Shown one piece after another: positions 10,601-24,100 of a stretch of DNA of 64,000 nt (within the stretch, counting starts at the first letter, position 1; each line of letters starts with the position of its first letter). The stretch comes from Klebsormidium nitens (Eukaryota; Streptophyta; Klebsormidiophyceae; Klebsormidiales; Klebsormidiaceae): NCBI GenBank assembly GCA_000708835.1, contig DF237186.1:7325-71324 (forward strand), given 5' to 3'. Both the position numbers and the translations under genes were made by a program. The notes beneath the pieces are model-generated. The model was not told where the DNA came from and searched no databases. It worked only from the letters and a program-made list of their open reading frames with translations.

Positions 10601-13600
10601 CTGCTGATGATCTGCTGGACTTGTTCTCCCTTCCCTACTATCCTTCCTTCTGCGTATCTTGACACCAAACCTCTGTCCTCCCTGCCAGCTGTACATCCTG
10701 CGGAGGCTGGTGTCGCGCGAGAACCGTGCAGAGTTGGAGCGGGCACTCGGCGCGGGCGCCAAGCGCGACTGGTACATCTGCTCGATGTCCAGCCAGACCG
10801 TTGTGTATAAGGGCCAGCTGACCCCTGCGCAGCTCAAGGGGTACTATTACAAGGACCTGGGCAGCTCCGACTTCACGTCCTACATGGCCCTGGTACGGGC
10901 TTTAGGGGATTTAGAGTCTTCAGTTTGGGTCATGGTTATTTCCATCGATGCTTGAACAGTTTGGGTCACAATCATGTCTATCGATGCTCGCACGCACCAA
11001 AGCAAACCAGAACAAGGACCTGGCAATTTGAACGGTTCGTCTGACGTGGCCCCTGGTATGGCGTCTTGAACTCTGTCTTTATAGTATTGGGGTATTGGGG
11101 TTCGGGTTGACTCAGTTTGGGTGTCTGTAGTGAAGCTTGGTTGTTTGAAGGACCTTGGCTGGCTCTTTGATCCAAACCTGCTTGCCTGTATTTTGATGTG
11201 GTCGCAGCATCTGAAGCTTCTAAGGGGTCAATTTTTGTTTTCGTAGTTGGCTCTGAGGTTTGTTCAACTCCGCAAATATGTTGAGGCTATGGGTTGCAAG
11301 CGCCCTTGCCGGCAGTTGAACCCCCTTGGAAGTTTTTCGGATATTGGTGGTCAAACAACTGGACGTATGTGGTTTCGTTCGAGAGATCGATTGGTCTTTG
11401 GCGTCATGCAGGTGCACTCGCGCTTCTCCACCAACACGTTCCCCAGCTGGGACCGTGCGCAGCCCATGCGTGTGTTGGGCCACAACGGAGAAATCAACAC
11501 CCTCAGGGGCAACGTCAACTGGTGAGTAGTACCAGGTTGATCTTTTGGAAGAGGGCCTGTGTTTATCACAGTGTTAGGTGGGCTTCTCTCCTTGAACAGA
11601 CATGTTCTCTGCCACCTCCAAGGACCTTCTTGAGGCCATTTCGTTACACCCCTGAGCCTGCATAGAGTTTCTGTGTTGGATTTGAATCCTCAGCCCAGAT
11701 TGCTTGCTTGCCCCTAATACGGTGCTTGCCTTTCGGGGGCCTCATCAGATGCACGTACCTCCTGCTCAGCTGCGCCTTCATACATCAGCTAGAACGCATC
11801 ATCGATCCGTAGCCCCCAAGTCTTCATTCTTTTCCTTCTTTCTTTTCTGAACAATGAACCTCCTGCTCCAGGGTGCGCGCCCGCGAGGGCCTCATCAAGT
11901 GCACCCAATGGGGGCCTCAACTGCGTCTCCCCGTTTCTCTCACTTGTGTCTTTGCCCCCCTGTTTTCACGCAATATTCGTGCATATTTTTGAACAACCAC
12001 TCTCCTCTGCAGGGTGCGCGCTCGCGAGGGCCTCATTAAGTGCACCCACTTGGGCCTCAACGAGGAGGAGCTCAACCTTCTGCTGCCCATCGTGGACGCG
12101 GACTCGTCCGACTCCGGCGCCTTCGACGGCGTGCTGGAGCTGCTCATCCGCTCGGGGCGCTCCCTGCCGGAAGCCATGATGATGATGATCCCCGAGGCCT
12201 GGCAGGTGCGGCGCTGCTCTTGGTCGCTGGAGTCCTCATTTTCGATCTGTTGAAACTCAAGCAGCCTCCAGTGTGTCCTTGTCCTTGATACAATACGCGA
12301 ACGAGCCTGTGTATGGCTGTCGATTTCAGTCACCTTGGCCCCTCGCTGAGGCCAGCGAATCCCTCAGCAGTCAAAAACAGAGGGCGCATTCCCTTCCTTG
12401 AATCTCAGAACCTAGGGGGTTGAGAATGCAACAACCACGTGGCTTGACGGTCGGGTTTTTATTCGCTTTCCTTGTGCCTGCTGATTGACCCCGCGATGTG
12501 CTTGTGGCAGAACGATTCCAACATGGATCCAGCGCGGCGGGCGCTCTACCAGTACCACTCCGCGCTCATGGAGCCTTGGGATGGGCCCGCGCTGATCTCC
12601 TTCACAGGTAGGATCCCGTTTCGCAGCCCGTGTTGAATTTCTCAGCAGAAGGTTACCGTGGTTTTACATGTTCCATAGTTCGTTCCTGTTCCTTGAGAGC
12701 GACTCCAGAGGCGCTGGCGAGTCACAAACATCGTCAAATCTGCAAAAAATACAAGCTTCAGAACGGATACGAGACGACCATGTAAGAAGACACGAGCACT
12801 GAAGCTTCGACAGGCAGTAGCTTCACAGGTCAAAGCGCAGGAGAAGTTGTGCCCTCACTTCTTACTCGAATAGTCCCTAGACCTCGCTTTCTCCCTCATG
12901 CAGATGGGCACTTCTTGGGCGCAACGCTGGATCGCAACGGGCTGCGCCCTGGGCGGTACTACGTGACGCACAGCGGGCGTGTCATCATGGCGTCGGAGGT
13001 GGGGGTCGTCGACGTTCCCGATGATGACGTGGAGCGTAAGGGCCGGCTGAGCCCCGGAATGATGCTCCTGGTGGACTTCGAGAAGGTGAGACAAGATTTA
13101 GACGGGACGCAAACTCGCAGCAAAGCCTCAGGCTTTCCTTTTCTTGTTTTTCTCCCCCTCTGATTTTGCGAGGCTTAGTCATTTTTGTACGGTGCTGGCA
13201 AAAACGCTCCTGGCGGCCTTTGAGGAGGTTAGAGAATATGGCCATTCCGAGCATCCATTATTAGGTGCACTAGGGCTCTGTCTTAATCGCAAGGGGTGCT
13301 CACTTCATTTCACTAAGTATGAGGTAGGGAGGAGACTCTGTGGATGGATGCTTCCATCTTGGAACTTACATGGGGGAATTGATTGACTATGGAAATCTTT
13401 CGAATCTTTTCTTCAGAAAGCTCGTTCAGTAAGAGGGTACAGGCAGATTGGGCTTTTCTTGCTCATCTAGCTTGCCGCGGGCTTGTCGTTTCTCCCTGCA
13501 ATACCTCGGCTTTTCATCACTGTACTTAAGGGACGCTCAACTTTCAAATGCTTATGCTTAGCAGGATGTTTGAGCTCGCCCTCTTGTCGGAATCGTTCCC

Positions 13601-15133
13601 AACCTGCCGCGTTTTGGGGAAGTTCGGAGTGACATCTTTCATCGCCTCTGCTGATACAATTGCTGTATGACCTCAGAGAAATCTCCAGCACTGGTGCGCC
13701 TTCGCGTGTGCAGGGCATCCTGGTGGACGATTCGGAGCTGAAGCGCACCTTCTCCCAGGCCCGCCCGTACGAGGAGTGGCTGGACCGCCAGCTCATGACG
13801 CTCGACGGCGTCGTGCAGTCAGTGCCCGAGGAGGAGCGCCAGGCAGCGCCTATCATCGGCACACTCCCGGTAAGCGCACCTTAAGTGTCTGTATTCTTTC
13901 CTCATGTAAGGGCTTGATTACATTTCAGGCCCGTTTTGAAGCCGGTTAGGGTCCTGTCGTCGCCTGAGGAGAAGCGTCCTTTCCCGGTCCGCTGACAACT
14001 GCTTCTTCTCTTCGTCGTTTTGTGAGAAGCAAGCCGCGATGGACCAAGAGTCGGGTTGGTCATTTGAAGACGATTGCGTGTTCAGGGTAGCAGCACCAGC
14101 TTGTACTGCAGAGCTTTGGCGTCACTTCTCTTACATAGTCGTCAAGGCACTTCGATTCGCCCTATCGGACCCCGCTTTTCAATACTATCCATCTGCGCTC
14201 CGAATCTACCGAGCAATCTTTGCTAGAGGACACAGCCTGCTCTCGTTCTTTGTCCTCTCATCACCAACGAGCCGGCTATGTTTCTTTCCGTCTCCTCGCT
14301 GAAACCGATCCCAACACCATCTAGGTGGACCCGGAAAAAGACCGCATCATGGAGAAAATGGGCGTAATTGGCATCGTTTCCCCCGTTCGTAAACATACAA
14401 CTCGATTTTTCTCTCCTATTATTAACGGTAGACCGACCAGCCTCGACCTTCCCCTTCCAGGTGGACCCGGAGAAGGACCGCAGCATGGAGAACATGGGCG
14501 TGACCGGCATCGTGTCCCCGCTCAAGGCGTTCGGCTACACGATCGAGGCGCTCGAGATGCTGCTGCTCCCGATGGCAACCACCGGCGCGGAGGCGCTCGG
14601 CTCGATGGGCAACGACGCGCCGCTGGCGTGCATGAGCGAGCGGCCGAAGCTGTCGTACGAGTACTTCAAGCAGATGTTTGCGCAGGTGGGCACGGTCTCT
14701 TGTTGAAAGTCCTGGGGAGGGAAAGCGAGAGGGGATCAGATTTGAGAAGTCCGGGTAAACTTGGACGTGGACGAAGTGGTTGAAGAAATTCCTTGCCTGC
14801 ATGAGAACTTAGTGATTTAGGCAACGCTTGCGCGGTTCGTCAAGGTTTCTTTAGTAAGGTAAAGATCACTAGCCCGTTCCAGGAACATGGTCATGCTGCG
14901 TTCTGGAAGAACTCGATATCTGCTGCGGTGAAAGGACCTGATAACTGCTGCGGTCAACTTCAGGGAAGATGTCTGTGCAAAGCGCAATTACTCTTGCTTT
15001 CGGTTCATGCTTGTAAGGTTTGCCTTTCTGAGGGATGTGCGTTCCTTCGAGTTGAAGCATGCGCAGCCATCCTGGCTCGTCTTCTGGCACAAACACCGTA
15101 AGGCCTCTGCAAATGGATGCACGTCTTCTCTTG

Positions 15134-15165
<32 letters not shown>

Positions 15166-18100
15166 TGAGGCGATTGTGACGTCCACCGAGTGCATGATTG
15201 GACCGGAGGGTGACGTTACCGACACCACCGAGGAGCAGTGCCACCGTCTGAGCCTGCCTGGACCCCTGCTGACGCCCGAAGAGGTGGGATGACGCCCCAG
15301 TCTTTGATATTCTTTTTAACGCAGAAATAGCCGTGTGAGTTTGGAAGCAAATTTGAGGACGAGCCTGGAAGACTGTTTCTCTTGCGTCTGTTGTTTCTCT
15401 TTTGAGTTGAGAACGTCATGAGTTGGACAGTGGGACGAGGCTCAGCGAGCAGAAATTTTATGTTTCCGTGGGAAGGGCGCTCGTTCGGCGTTTCTTTGTA
15501 GTTCTCTTTCTTTCTTTCCCTTCGTTGGAGCTGCCTTGGAACGTGCTTCACCGCGCTTTGAAAACGAATCCGAACAAGAGGTAGAGAAAATGGTAAAACT
15601 GGAATTGGTTACCATTCCCTTTCTCTTGTGCTTATGATTTGGTACTCGTGTCCCGGGAATAGTGTGTGGGATGATGACATCGAATGTCGCCCCAGTCCTA
15701 TCGGCATTACGCCATGAGGATTGACCCAAAGCTGAAGTTCCATCAGCTCTGACCACACATGTCTCCAATTGAATGCGGCAAGACACACCCTCGAACAGAC
15801 AAGCTTGCGAAAGATTGTAGCCACTTTCTAGATCGGTCTGTCTGACTTCGCTTTCCGCTTTCCTTAGTGAGACTGGTTTTCTGTTTTTAAGGAGCTTGCA
15901 GCACAGAGTATCCTGGTTGAACTTCTTCAGACAGTCTGCAGGGTGACAGCTCGACCCCTTGTTCGCCCTTGCAAAGCTTCAAAGCTTTCAGACCTCTACC
16001 TTTCCATGATTGCTCGTTTCGGAACCAGCCGTTGGCCATGTGTCACCACAAGGAGGCCATGCTTTGACAAATTCTTACGGCTCATGGGTCCATTGTTTGT
16101 TCTCGCAGACTCCCCATAAGATTTTGTTTGTGCCGAAATGAAAGCTTGCATAATCGCCTTTGCTGAATTGGCATTTTGCCACGTGTCACCAGATGGAGGC
16201 CCTGAAGAAGATGGACCACCGCGGCTGGCGCACCCAGACCGTTGACATCACGTTTCCCAAGTCGGAGGGAGCCGCCGGCCTCGAGAACGCACTCGTGCGC
16301 ATCTGCGGGGAGGTGACGCAGGCGCTCGCAGATGGGTACAAGATGCTCGTGCTCTCAGACAGAGGTGAGGGGACGCTAGGTTTCTGGGGTTTCTATCTCC
16401 ATGACCGAAAGGACCACTTTCCAAATCGGTTATGTCAGAGCGTTGCCGAATCCTGCCGATCTGTGAGCTTTGCCCTTACCACCGAAGAGATGGGCTCCGG
16501 TGTAGATCCTGAGGACACTGTAATATCAAGCTGCGTTCGTTATTCGAACAGTAGTTTTTAAGAGGCTGCCGATGTGCCCTTAATCCTTATTCATGTGCAT
16601 CGTATTCCCCACAGCGACGTCCCCAAGTTCCACAAGTCAACAAGTTCCTTCAAGTTTTGCCCTTACTTTCCCGCAGCCACGTCCCCGTCCCGCGTTCCCG
16701 TGAGCGCGCTCCTCGCGGTCGGCGCGGTGCACCACCACCTGGTTTCCACGCGGCAGCGCACCAAGATCGGGCTCGCCATCGAGACCGGCGAGGCGCGCGA
16801 AGTGCACCACTTCTGCACGCTCGTCGGCTATGGCGCTGACGCGATCTGCCCGTACCTCGCGATTGAGGCGATCTGGCGGCTGCAGATCGACGGGAAGGTG
16901 CCGCCGACGAAGGACGGGAAGCTGCGGACCAAGGACGAGCTGACGCGGACGTTCTTCAAGGCGTCCAACAGCGGCGTGCTCAAGGTGAGGGGTTACGGGA
17001 ATCTAGATTACGTGGGACCATCTTCAATTTTGATGAGTTGTAGACTTTTGTTGAGAACGCGACAGGTGTAATCAGTCGCAGGTGGCAAGGATAGTTTCTG
17101 CTTTCTTGCCCTTGACTAAGCTTAATGCGTCAACAGCATCGCACTGATGAAGAGAAAGGACTGCTATTAACCAGCGAAACACTTCGAATAGAGGCGCTTG
17201 AATAGATTTGTATGAAGGTAGTTTAGTTCGGCCGTCACGCTTGACAGGGTGGGTGATGAAAAATGCTTTTAGAATCTTTCGAGGGGGAACGTTGAATCGC
17301 AAGTTGCAAAGAGGAAGAGGATGTCAAAACTAGGATAAAGGAGTAGAAATGTTACAAAAACGGGTATCTATGGCGAAGAACATGTCCGAATCAGCTCACT
17401 GAACTTTATCTCTTCACCACAGGTGCTGGCTAAGATGGGCATCAGCACGCTGGCCAGTTACAAGGGCGCGCAGATCTTCGAGGCGCTGGGCCTGTCAGGC
17501 GAGGTCGTCGAGCGGTGCTTCAAGGGCACGCCTAGCCGCGTCCAGGGCTCCACGTTCCTCAACCTGGGGGAAGACACACTCAGGCTGCACGACTTAGCCT
17601 TCCCCCCCCGCCGCCTCGCCCCGGAGGGCAGCGCAGAGGCGCACGCGCTGCCAAATCCAGGTGCGCTCAACGGATTTGGGATTTTGTCGAAGCGCTCTCA
17701 AGTTTCGTATTTCAACTTCTGATGAATCGGATTTTGACCTGTGTAGCGAGTGCCGTATGAGATTGAAATGTTAAAGTGTGGACCAGGGGGCTTCTTTCCT
17801 GGGTTTTCAAAGGCGACTATAGTAGCCTCATCACCACTCGTCCGCTACATGGTCGGCTTTCAGCTGTTATTTTGGACCACCCCCGGGCCCCGTTCGCAGG
17901 GGACTTTCATTGCCACCCATTCAGCAAGTTTCATGCGAGTAATCTCCTCCGACCTGGCGACCTTCGCTAGCCGATTGGTACCCAATGGTCGCCCCTTTCG
18001 CTGGTCGCCCTTTTCACTTTTCAAATCTCATGTTTGCCTCTTCCCGCAGGCGACTTCCACTACCGCAAGGACGGCGAGGTCCATTTGAACGACCCTACCG

Positions 18101-21100
18101 CGATTGCGAAGCTGCAGGAGGCGAGCAGCACCAACAGCCGCGTAGTCTACGCCGAGTTCGCCAAGATGACGCACGAGCTCAACAAGAAGGTCAACCTGCG
18201 CGGCATGCTGCGCTTCAAGACCGCGCCTGACGGGCCCATCCCGCTCGAGGAGGTCGAGCCCGCGTCAGAGATCGTCAAGCGCTTCTGCACCGGTGAGAAT
18301 TCGCGAATGTGTCTGCCTAGGTTTGCCCGCTGCTTCGCTTTCCGTCCAGTGTGCCCGATCTTTCGTCTGGTGCAACTTGGCGTCCTATCAGCAGGAAAAA
18401 CGTGTATTGATCTCATGTCACCAGGAGTGGAAACTGGTGCTTCGATCAACAATTAGGGCGCATGTTCGCAATCCCTGGAAGTGTTCAACCTTCCAAACTC
18501 CCTGCTCTTCTTAATTGAGAATCTTGAGAGGTCGTCGACAGCACTGTTCTTGTAGGAAAAGTTCTCATTTGCACTGTAATGCCTAGGCGTTTGAACAAGG
18601 CTTGAAGAGCATTGGAGCCAGTGTCTCGAGCCGCTAGCCTCTCCTTAAAAGATCCTAACCGATTTCTGCAGGCGCCATGAGCTACGGTTCCATTTCGCTC
18701 GAAGCCCACACCACTCTAGCGGAAGCCATGAACAAGATCGGCGGAAAGTCCAACACCGGCGAGGGGGGGGAGAACCCCGGCCGTTTGGAGCCCCTCGCCG
18801 ATGGCAGCCAGAACCCGCAGCGGAGCGCCATCAAGCAAGTTGCCAGCGGTCGGTTTGGCGTGACCAGTTACTACCTAACCAACGCGGATGAGCTGCAGAT
18901 CAAGATGGCGCAGGGGGCCAAGCCAGGTGAGGGTTTGGAAGGCGGGTTTGCATGAGAGTTAAGAGAAGGGTTTCAGGAGTATATGGAGGCGTTTCGACCT
19001 AGGGGGGAGGTAAATTCAGACTACGAGTTCGGAGGGAAGGTGAAAGAGAGCTTCGAAGGAAGGGCAGCGAGTGTTTGGTCCCCTTTCGTTATTTTTGAGG
19101 GATGATGGCGTGAGTTCTGGGTACAAGGTCAGATGCAATCAAAATGGACTCCGCTTCAGGAAGGGAAACTCTGAAAAGATGTCGGATTTGGATTAGCTCG
19201 AATCTCACTCCGCAGCGTCCTCTGTGTGCCGTCAACACCGCTTGAATCTAACACCCCCCCTCCTGGGTCGTCTTCAAACATCCCCCTCGTCTCACTCCGT
19301 TCTGAACCACCCCCTTTTTCATTTCTGTTCGACCCACCCCCTTTTCTGCTCCTCTCTGAACAACCCCCCCCTTTTTCGTCCTTTCAGGCGAGGGCGGCGA
19401 GCTCCCCGGTCACAAGGTCATTGGCGACATCGCCGTGACTCGTCACTCCACCCCCGGCGTGGGCCTCATCAGCCCACCCCCCCATCACGACATTTACTCC
19501 ATCGAAGATCTGGCGCAGCTCATCTACGATCTCAAGAATAGCAACCCGAGCGCGCGGGTCAGCGTCAAGCTGGTTTCGGAGGCGGGAGTGGGAGTCATCG
19601 CGTCGGGAGTGGTCAAGGGCCACGCTGGTAAGTTGATTGGGCTATTTTAATGGTTTCCTCGTCATTTTGATCCACCCGGCTGAGAAGCTTCTGGTTGTGT
19701 TTGGTATCTGTGGCTGCTTAGTGCAGAAGCTGAAGATGGCATTACCCTTGAAAATCGAAGCCGTTGTGCATCTGCAGTCAAGCTGACTGCAAGGACGTTT
19801 GCGCTCCCAAGGGATACAACATCTCAGTTCGGGACTCAATTTTCAATCTTGGACTGAAGTTGGGTTAATGGCATGGCAATTTGATGAGGCAACTCTTGGT
19901 TCAGGACTTGCTGCAATGAGCAGACCCAATCCATAAACCTCGTTTCACCACGTCTGACCCCACGCCTCCTTCACCATTCCTACTTTCCACACACCCTAGA
20001 CCACTTCTAACCTTTGAATCTGTCTCCTCCAGACCACGTGCTCATTTCCGGTCACGACGGCGGCACCGGCGCCTCCCGCTGGACCGGCATCAAGAACGCG
20101 GGGCTCCCCTGGGAGCTCGGTCTCGCGGAAACGCACCAGACCCTCGTTGCGAACGATCTCCGCGGCCGCACTGTCCTCCAAACCGACGGGCAGCTCAAGA
20201 CCGGGCGTGACATCATGGTCGCGGCGCTCCTCGGCGCGGAAGAGTACGGGTTCAGCACCGCCCCGCTGATGACGATCGGTTGCATCATGATGAGGAAGTG
20301 CCACAAGAACACGTGCCCCGTCGGGATTGCAACGCAGGACCCGGTGCTGCGTGAGAAGTTTGCGGGCGAGCCCGAGAACGTGGTTAACTACTTTTTCATG
20401 GTCGCGGAGGAGGCGCGCGAGTACATGGCGAGCATGGGCTTCCGCAACATCGACGAGATGGTCGGGCGCGCCGACATGCTCGAGGTGGGTTTGATATTCA
20501 GTATGCTTTCGTTCAGGTTCGGAGACACTTCTGCTCTTCTGCTTTCGCCAAAACGGATTGTGGTGCTTTTTGCTTTTGCCGAAACAGCATTGCGTGGTGC
20601 GAATGTTGAGCTGGTTCGTGAGAAGCGTGGCAAGTCGGTCTTGTATAGCGACGCTTCTTTAGACAGAAGTTGGGAGACTAGAGGCCCGAGCACCGGCTTA
20701 GATTACCATGGTGGAGTTTTTATTGACTACACGAGCCGAACACCGTGCAGATCCAGAGCATCACACCTTAGTAAGAAGACACAAAGAAGTAGCGCCTTCC
20801 CTTTACCGGCGGCTTAGGTCGCCGCTAATCTGATGCCCCATCGCTCCGGGAACAAACTCACAATCCAGGAGTCAATTCTGTACATCACACTGTCACTGGA
20901 TTGCTCTTTGTCTCAATCGCAGACGGATTCCAGTGCTCATTTCCCCTCGCTTTACACCTTACAGGTTTGACCCCGATGTTGTCAACGCCTGCAACAAGCT
21001 GTCCCACCTCGACCTCTCCCCCCACCCTATCCCTTTAATTCCCAACCCACTCGGTAACACTCTTTAGTGGGCTCATGTATCCTAAATTGATTGGAATCGC

Positions 21101-24100
21101 CTCTTTCCAGGTCGATCCTGACGTCGTCAATGCGCGCAACAAGCTGTCCCACCTGGACCTCTCCCCCATCCTGCTCCCTGCGTCCACTCTTCGCCCGGGC
21201 GCCGCACAGCGGTGCGTTCAGAAGCAGGACCACGAGCTGAACATGGCGCTCGACAACGAGCTTATCGAGCAGGCTAGGCCGGCGCTTGACAAGGGCATGC
21301 GGGTCTACTGCGAGGCGGAGGTGGTCAACGTTAACCGTGCGGTTGGGACCATGCTCAGTCATGAGGTAAGTGGAGGTACTGAAGGGTCGTTTGCAAGTCG
21401 GAGATGTTTGCGAGAAAAAATGAGGAATGGACATCGAAACTGGGTGAATCCTTCTGAACGATGCTCACTTTCTTGAGACCTTTTAACAGCCATCAAAGCC
21501 TTCAATTGCCTCATAATGACACCTGACCGATTCCCCCGAGCCACCTTCAATTGCATACGATTCTTGCTTTGCAAGAGGTGTGAGAGCCAGAGTGGATTTT
21601 TCTCGTTGCCTTCTTTATGCAAGAATTCTCTTCCTGAACCTCCTGGCCTCTCTGCAGGTGACCAAGATTTACAAGCGCGAGGGCCTCCCCGCCGACACGA
21701 TCCACGTCAAGCTGACCGGCAGCGCGGGACAGTCCCTGGGCGCGTTCATGTGCGCGGGGATCACCCTGGAACTAGAGGGGGACAGCAACGACTACGTTGG
21801 TAAAGGTCTGTCCGGAGGAAAGGTCATCGTGTACCCCCCCCGCAAGAGCACGTTCAAGGCGGAGGAGAACATTGTGATTGGCAACGTGGCGCTGTACGGT
21901 GCGACGTCGGGCGAGTGCTACATCAACGGAATGGCTGCGGAGGTGAGGCGGAGTTTTGGTTGGAGCCCCATGGGTTGTGTCTAGTTGAAAGTCCACCTAG
22001 AGCTCTGAAAGTTGCTCATGGTGTTTGTAGGCAGGGCGGAAAGAGTAAGACCTGCTATTACACCGTCGTCCTGTCCGCAGAAAGGGCGATCGCTTTTGAA
22101 AGTCATGTGTTTAGCAGATGCGTCACGTTTTGACGGCCTTGTGAACGGCCTCATGTTTATGTTTCTGTAGAACATAAAAGAGTCTGTACCTTCCAGTCTA
22201 ACATCATCGGACACATCTGTTTCAAGTGCTTTTTATCGCTTTACGAAAGCGCCCTTCTGTAGCCTCTTCTGTCAATCCGTTCGTATCTTGTCCTGTCAAA
22301 AGTCGCTTCCGAACTACCGTTTCGTCTCCCAAGTCTCCTGGACCATTTACGCAAGGGGTTCCTCTTCCCGCTGGTCGTACTTCTCGCCTTTCGTTATTCT
22401 GTTGTCTTTGATTCCCCGCCGCTCTTTGCATCCTGTTTCCAACCCGCTAACCTCTCTCAACCTGCTAAGTTTGTCATCCCGTTCGTCCAGCGCTTCTGCG
22501 TCCGCAACTCTTGTGCCAACCCGCCGAACTCTCTAAATCCTACTTAACCCCGCTTAACCCGTCCGTACAGCGCTTCTGCGTCCGCAACTCTGGCGCCAAG
22601 GCCGTTGTCGAGGGCGTGGGCGACCACTGCTGCGAGTACATGACCGGCGGAGTGACCGTCGTTCTGGGCGGAACGGGGCGGAACTTCGGCGCCGGAATGA
22701 GCGGCGGAGTGGCCTACGTTCTGGACATCGAGAAGGGGTTCAAGCAGAAGTGCAACCGGGGGACGGTGGACCTGGAGAAGGTGACGGACGAGGAGGACAA
22801 GCTGGAGCTCAAGTTCCTCATCCAGCAGCACCGGCGGCACACCAACTCGTGAGGCCGTGGTTCTGTTCGCCTGTTCCTTTCTCGCTTCTATTGCTCGCAA
22901 ATAGAAGCTGAAAAGCCCGAGCGATTACGAAACGTGCCTAGCTACTCCGCTTCTTTTGCTTTTCGTTCGTTGCGAAGTTGTTCCCGATCTTTTCTGCCTC
23001 TTTCTGCGGCCCTTGGCTTGTCTCTGATTCCTGAACTCACTTACCAAATCACCTTCTTAGCAGCCACCCCGTCAGTAAACCCCATCTAAATGTGCGGCTG
23101 ATCGAAAGAGTGCTGGCCAGCTCCGAGCACCTTGCTTCTTTATGAGCCCACCACCCTCTCAGATTCCGTCCTCTAAGCCCGTCGACTCCCCGATGATATG
23201 TCCTTAGCCCCACCTTTAACCCCGCTTTCTTCTTCCCTCCAGCCGCCTCGCCAAGTGGGTGCTGGCCAACCTCGAGCAGCTGCTCCCGGTGTTACCACAA
23301 GGTCATACCCGGCCCATACCAGAACATCATGTAACCCCTCTTTGACCCCGGTTATATTACCCCAACCCACTCCGCTTTCTTCTTCTTTTTCCAGCCGCCT
23401 CGCCAAGTGGGTGCTGGCCAACTTCGAGCAGCTGCTCCCCAAGTTCCACAAGGTCATGCCCCGCGACTACAAGGCGGTCCTGGAAGCCAACAAGGCCGCC
23501 AAGCGCGAAGCCGAGGAGAAGGCCGCGGAAGCGGAGCGGCTGCAAAAGGCGGACGCTTTCGCGGAGCTGCAGAAGCTGGCGCAGGATGCGGCTGCTAACG
23601 GGGTGTCGCCGCAAGTCGAGGTGAGGGCTAAATGCGTATGTACTTCTTGATGCTCGCGGAGTGCTTATCATCTTTGCTGCTTGCCGCGGGACCTCGGCAC
23701 ACTCCAACCCAGACCTTCGGACGCCAAGACAGTGTCAGGCTCAGGCCAGTCTCCATGGCTCACGGCAAATATCTCGAAGAGAAGCCCACGGATGTCCAGA
23801 AGATCAAGCCTGAGCGCCTCCGCTGAGTTCTTATCGAAGTTGCATGTTATCCCCGTCGCTTCTAGGGATATCATGAACTCAAGCAAGCTCCCACCTCTTC
23901 CACCTCTCGAGAAAAGGAGCACACAAGCCGCTGAACGGCAAGTCCAAGCGGCCGATCCATTTCCATCTCTTCATATGGAAGAATCTCGTAAATCTGCCCG
24001 TACCTTTTGCCTATGCTCGACTCCTTCTCTACTTCTATAGCATGCACTCGAGCTGCTGAACGGGCAGCTCAAGCGACCGACGCACCTCCTCCTTATAGCC

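Noticed and set aside
20485-20817. Extension of glutamate synthase exon 19 in frame beyond 20484
   Set aside because: The added residues are not like the family, and a GTGGGT donor at the conserved boundary joins exon 20 in phase.
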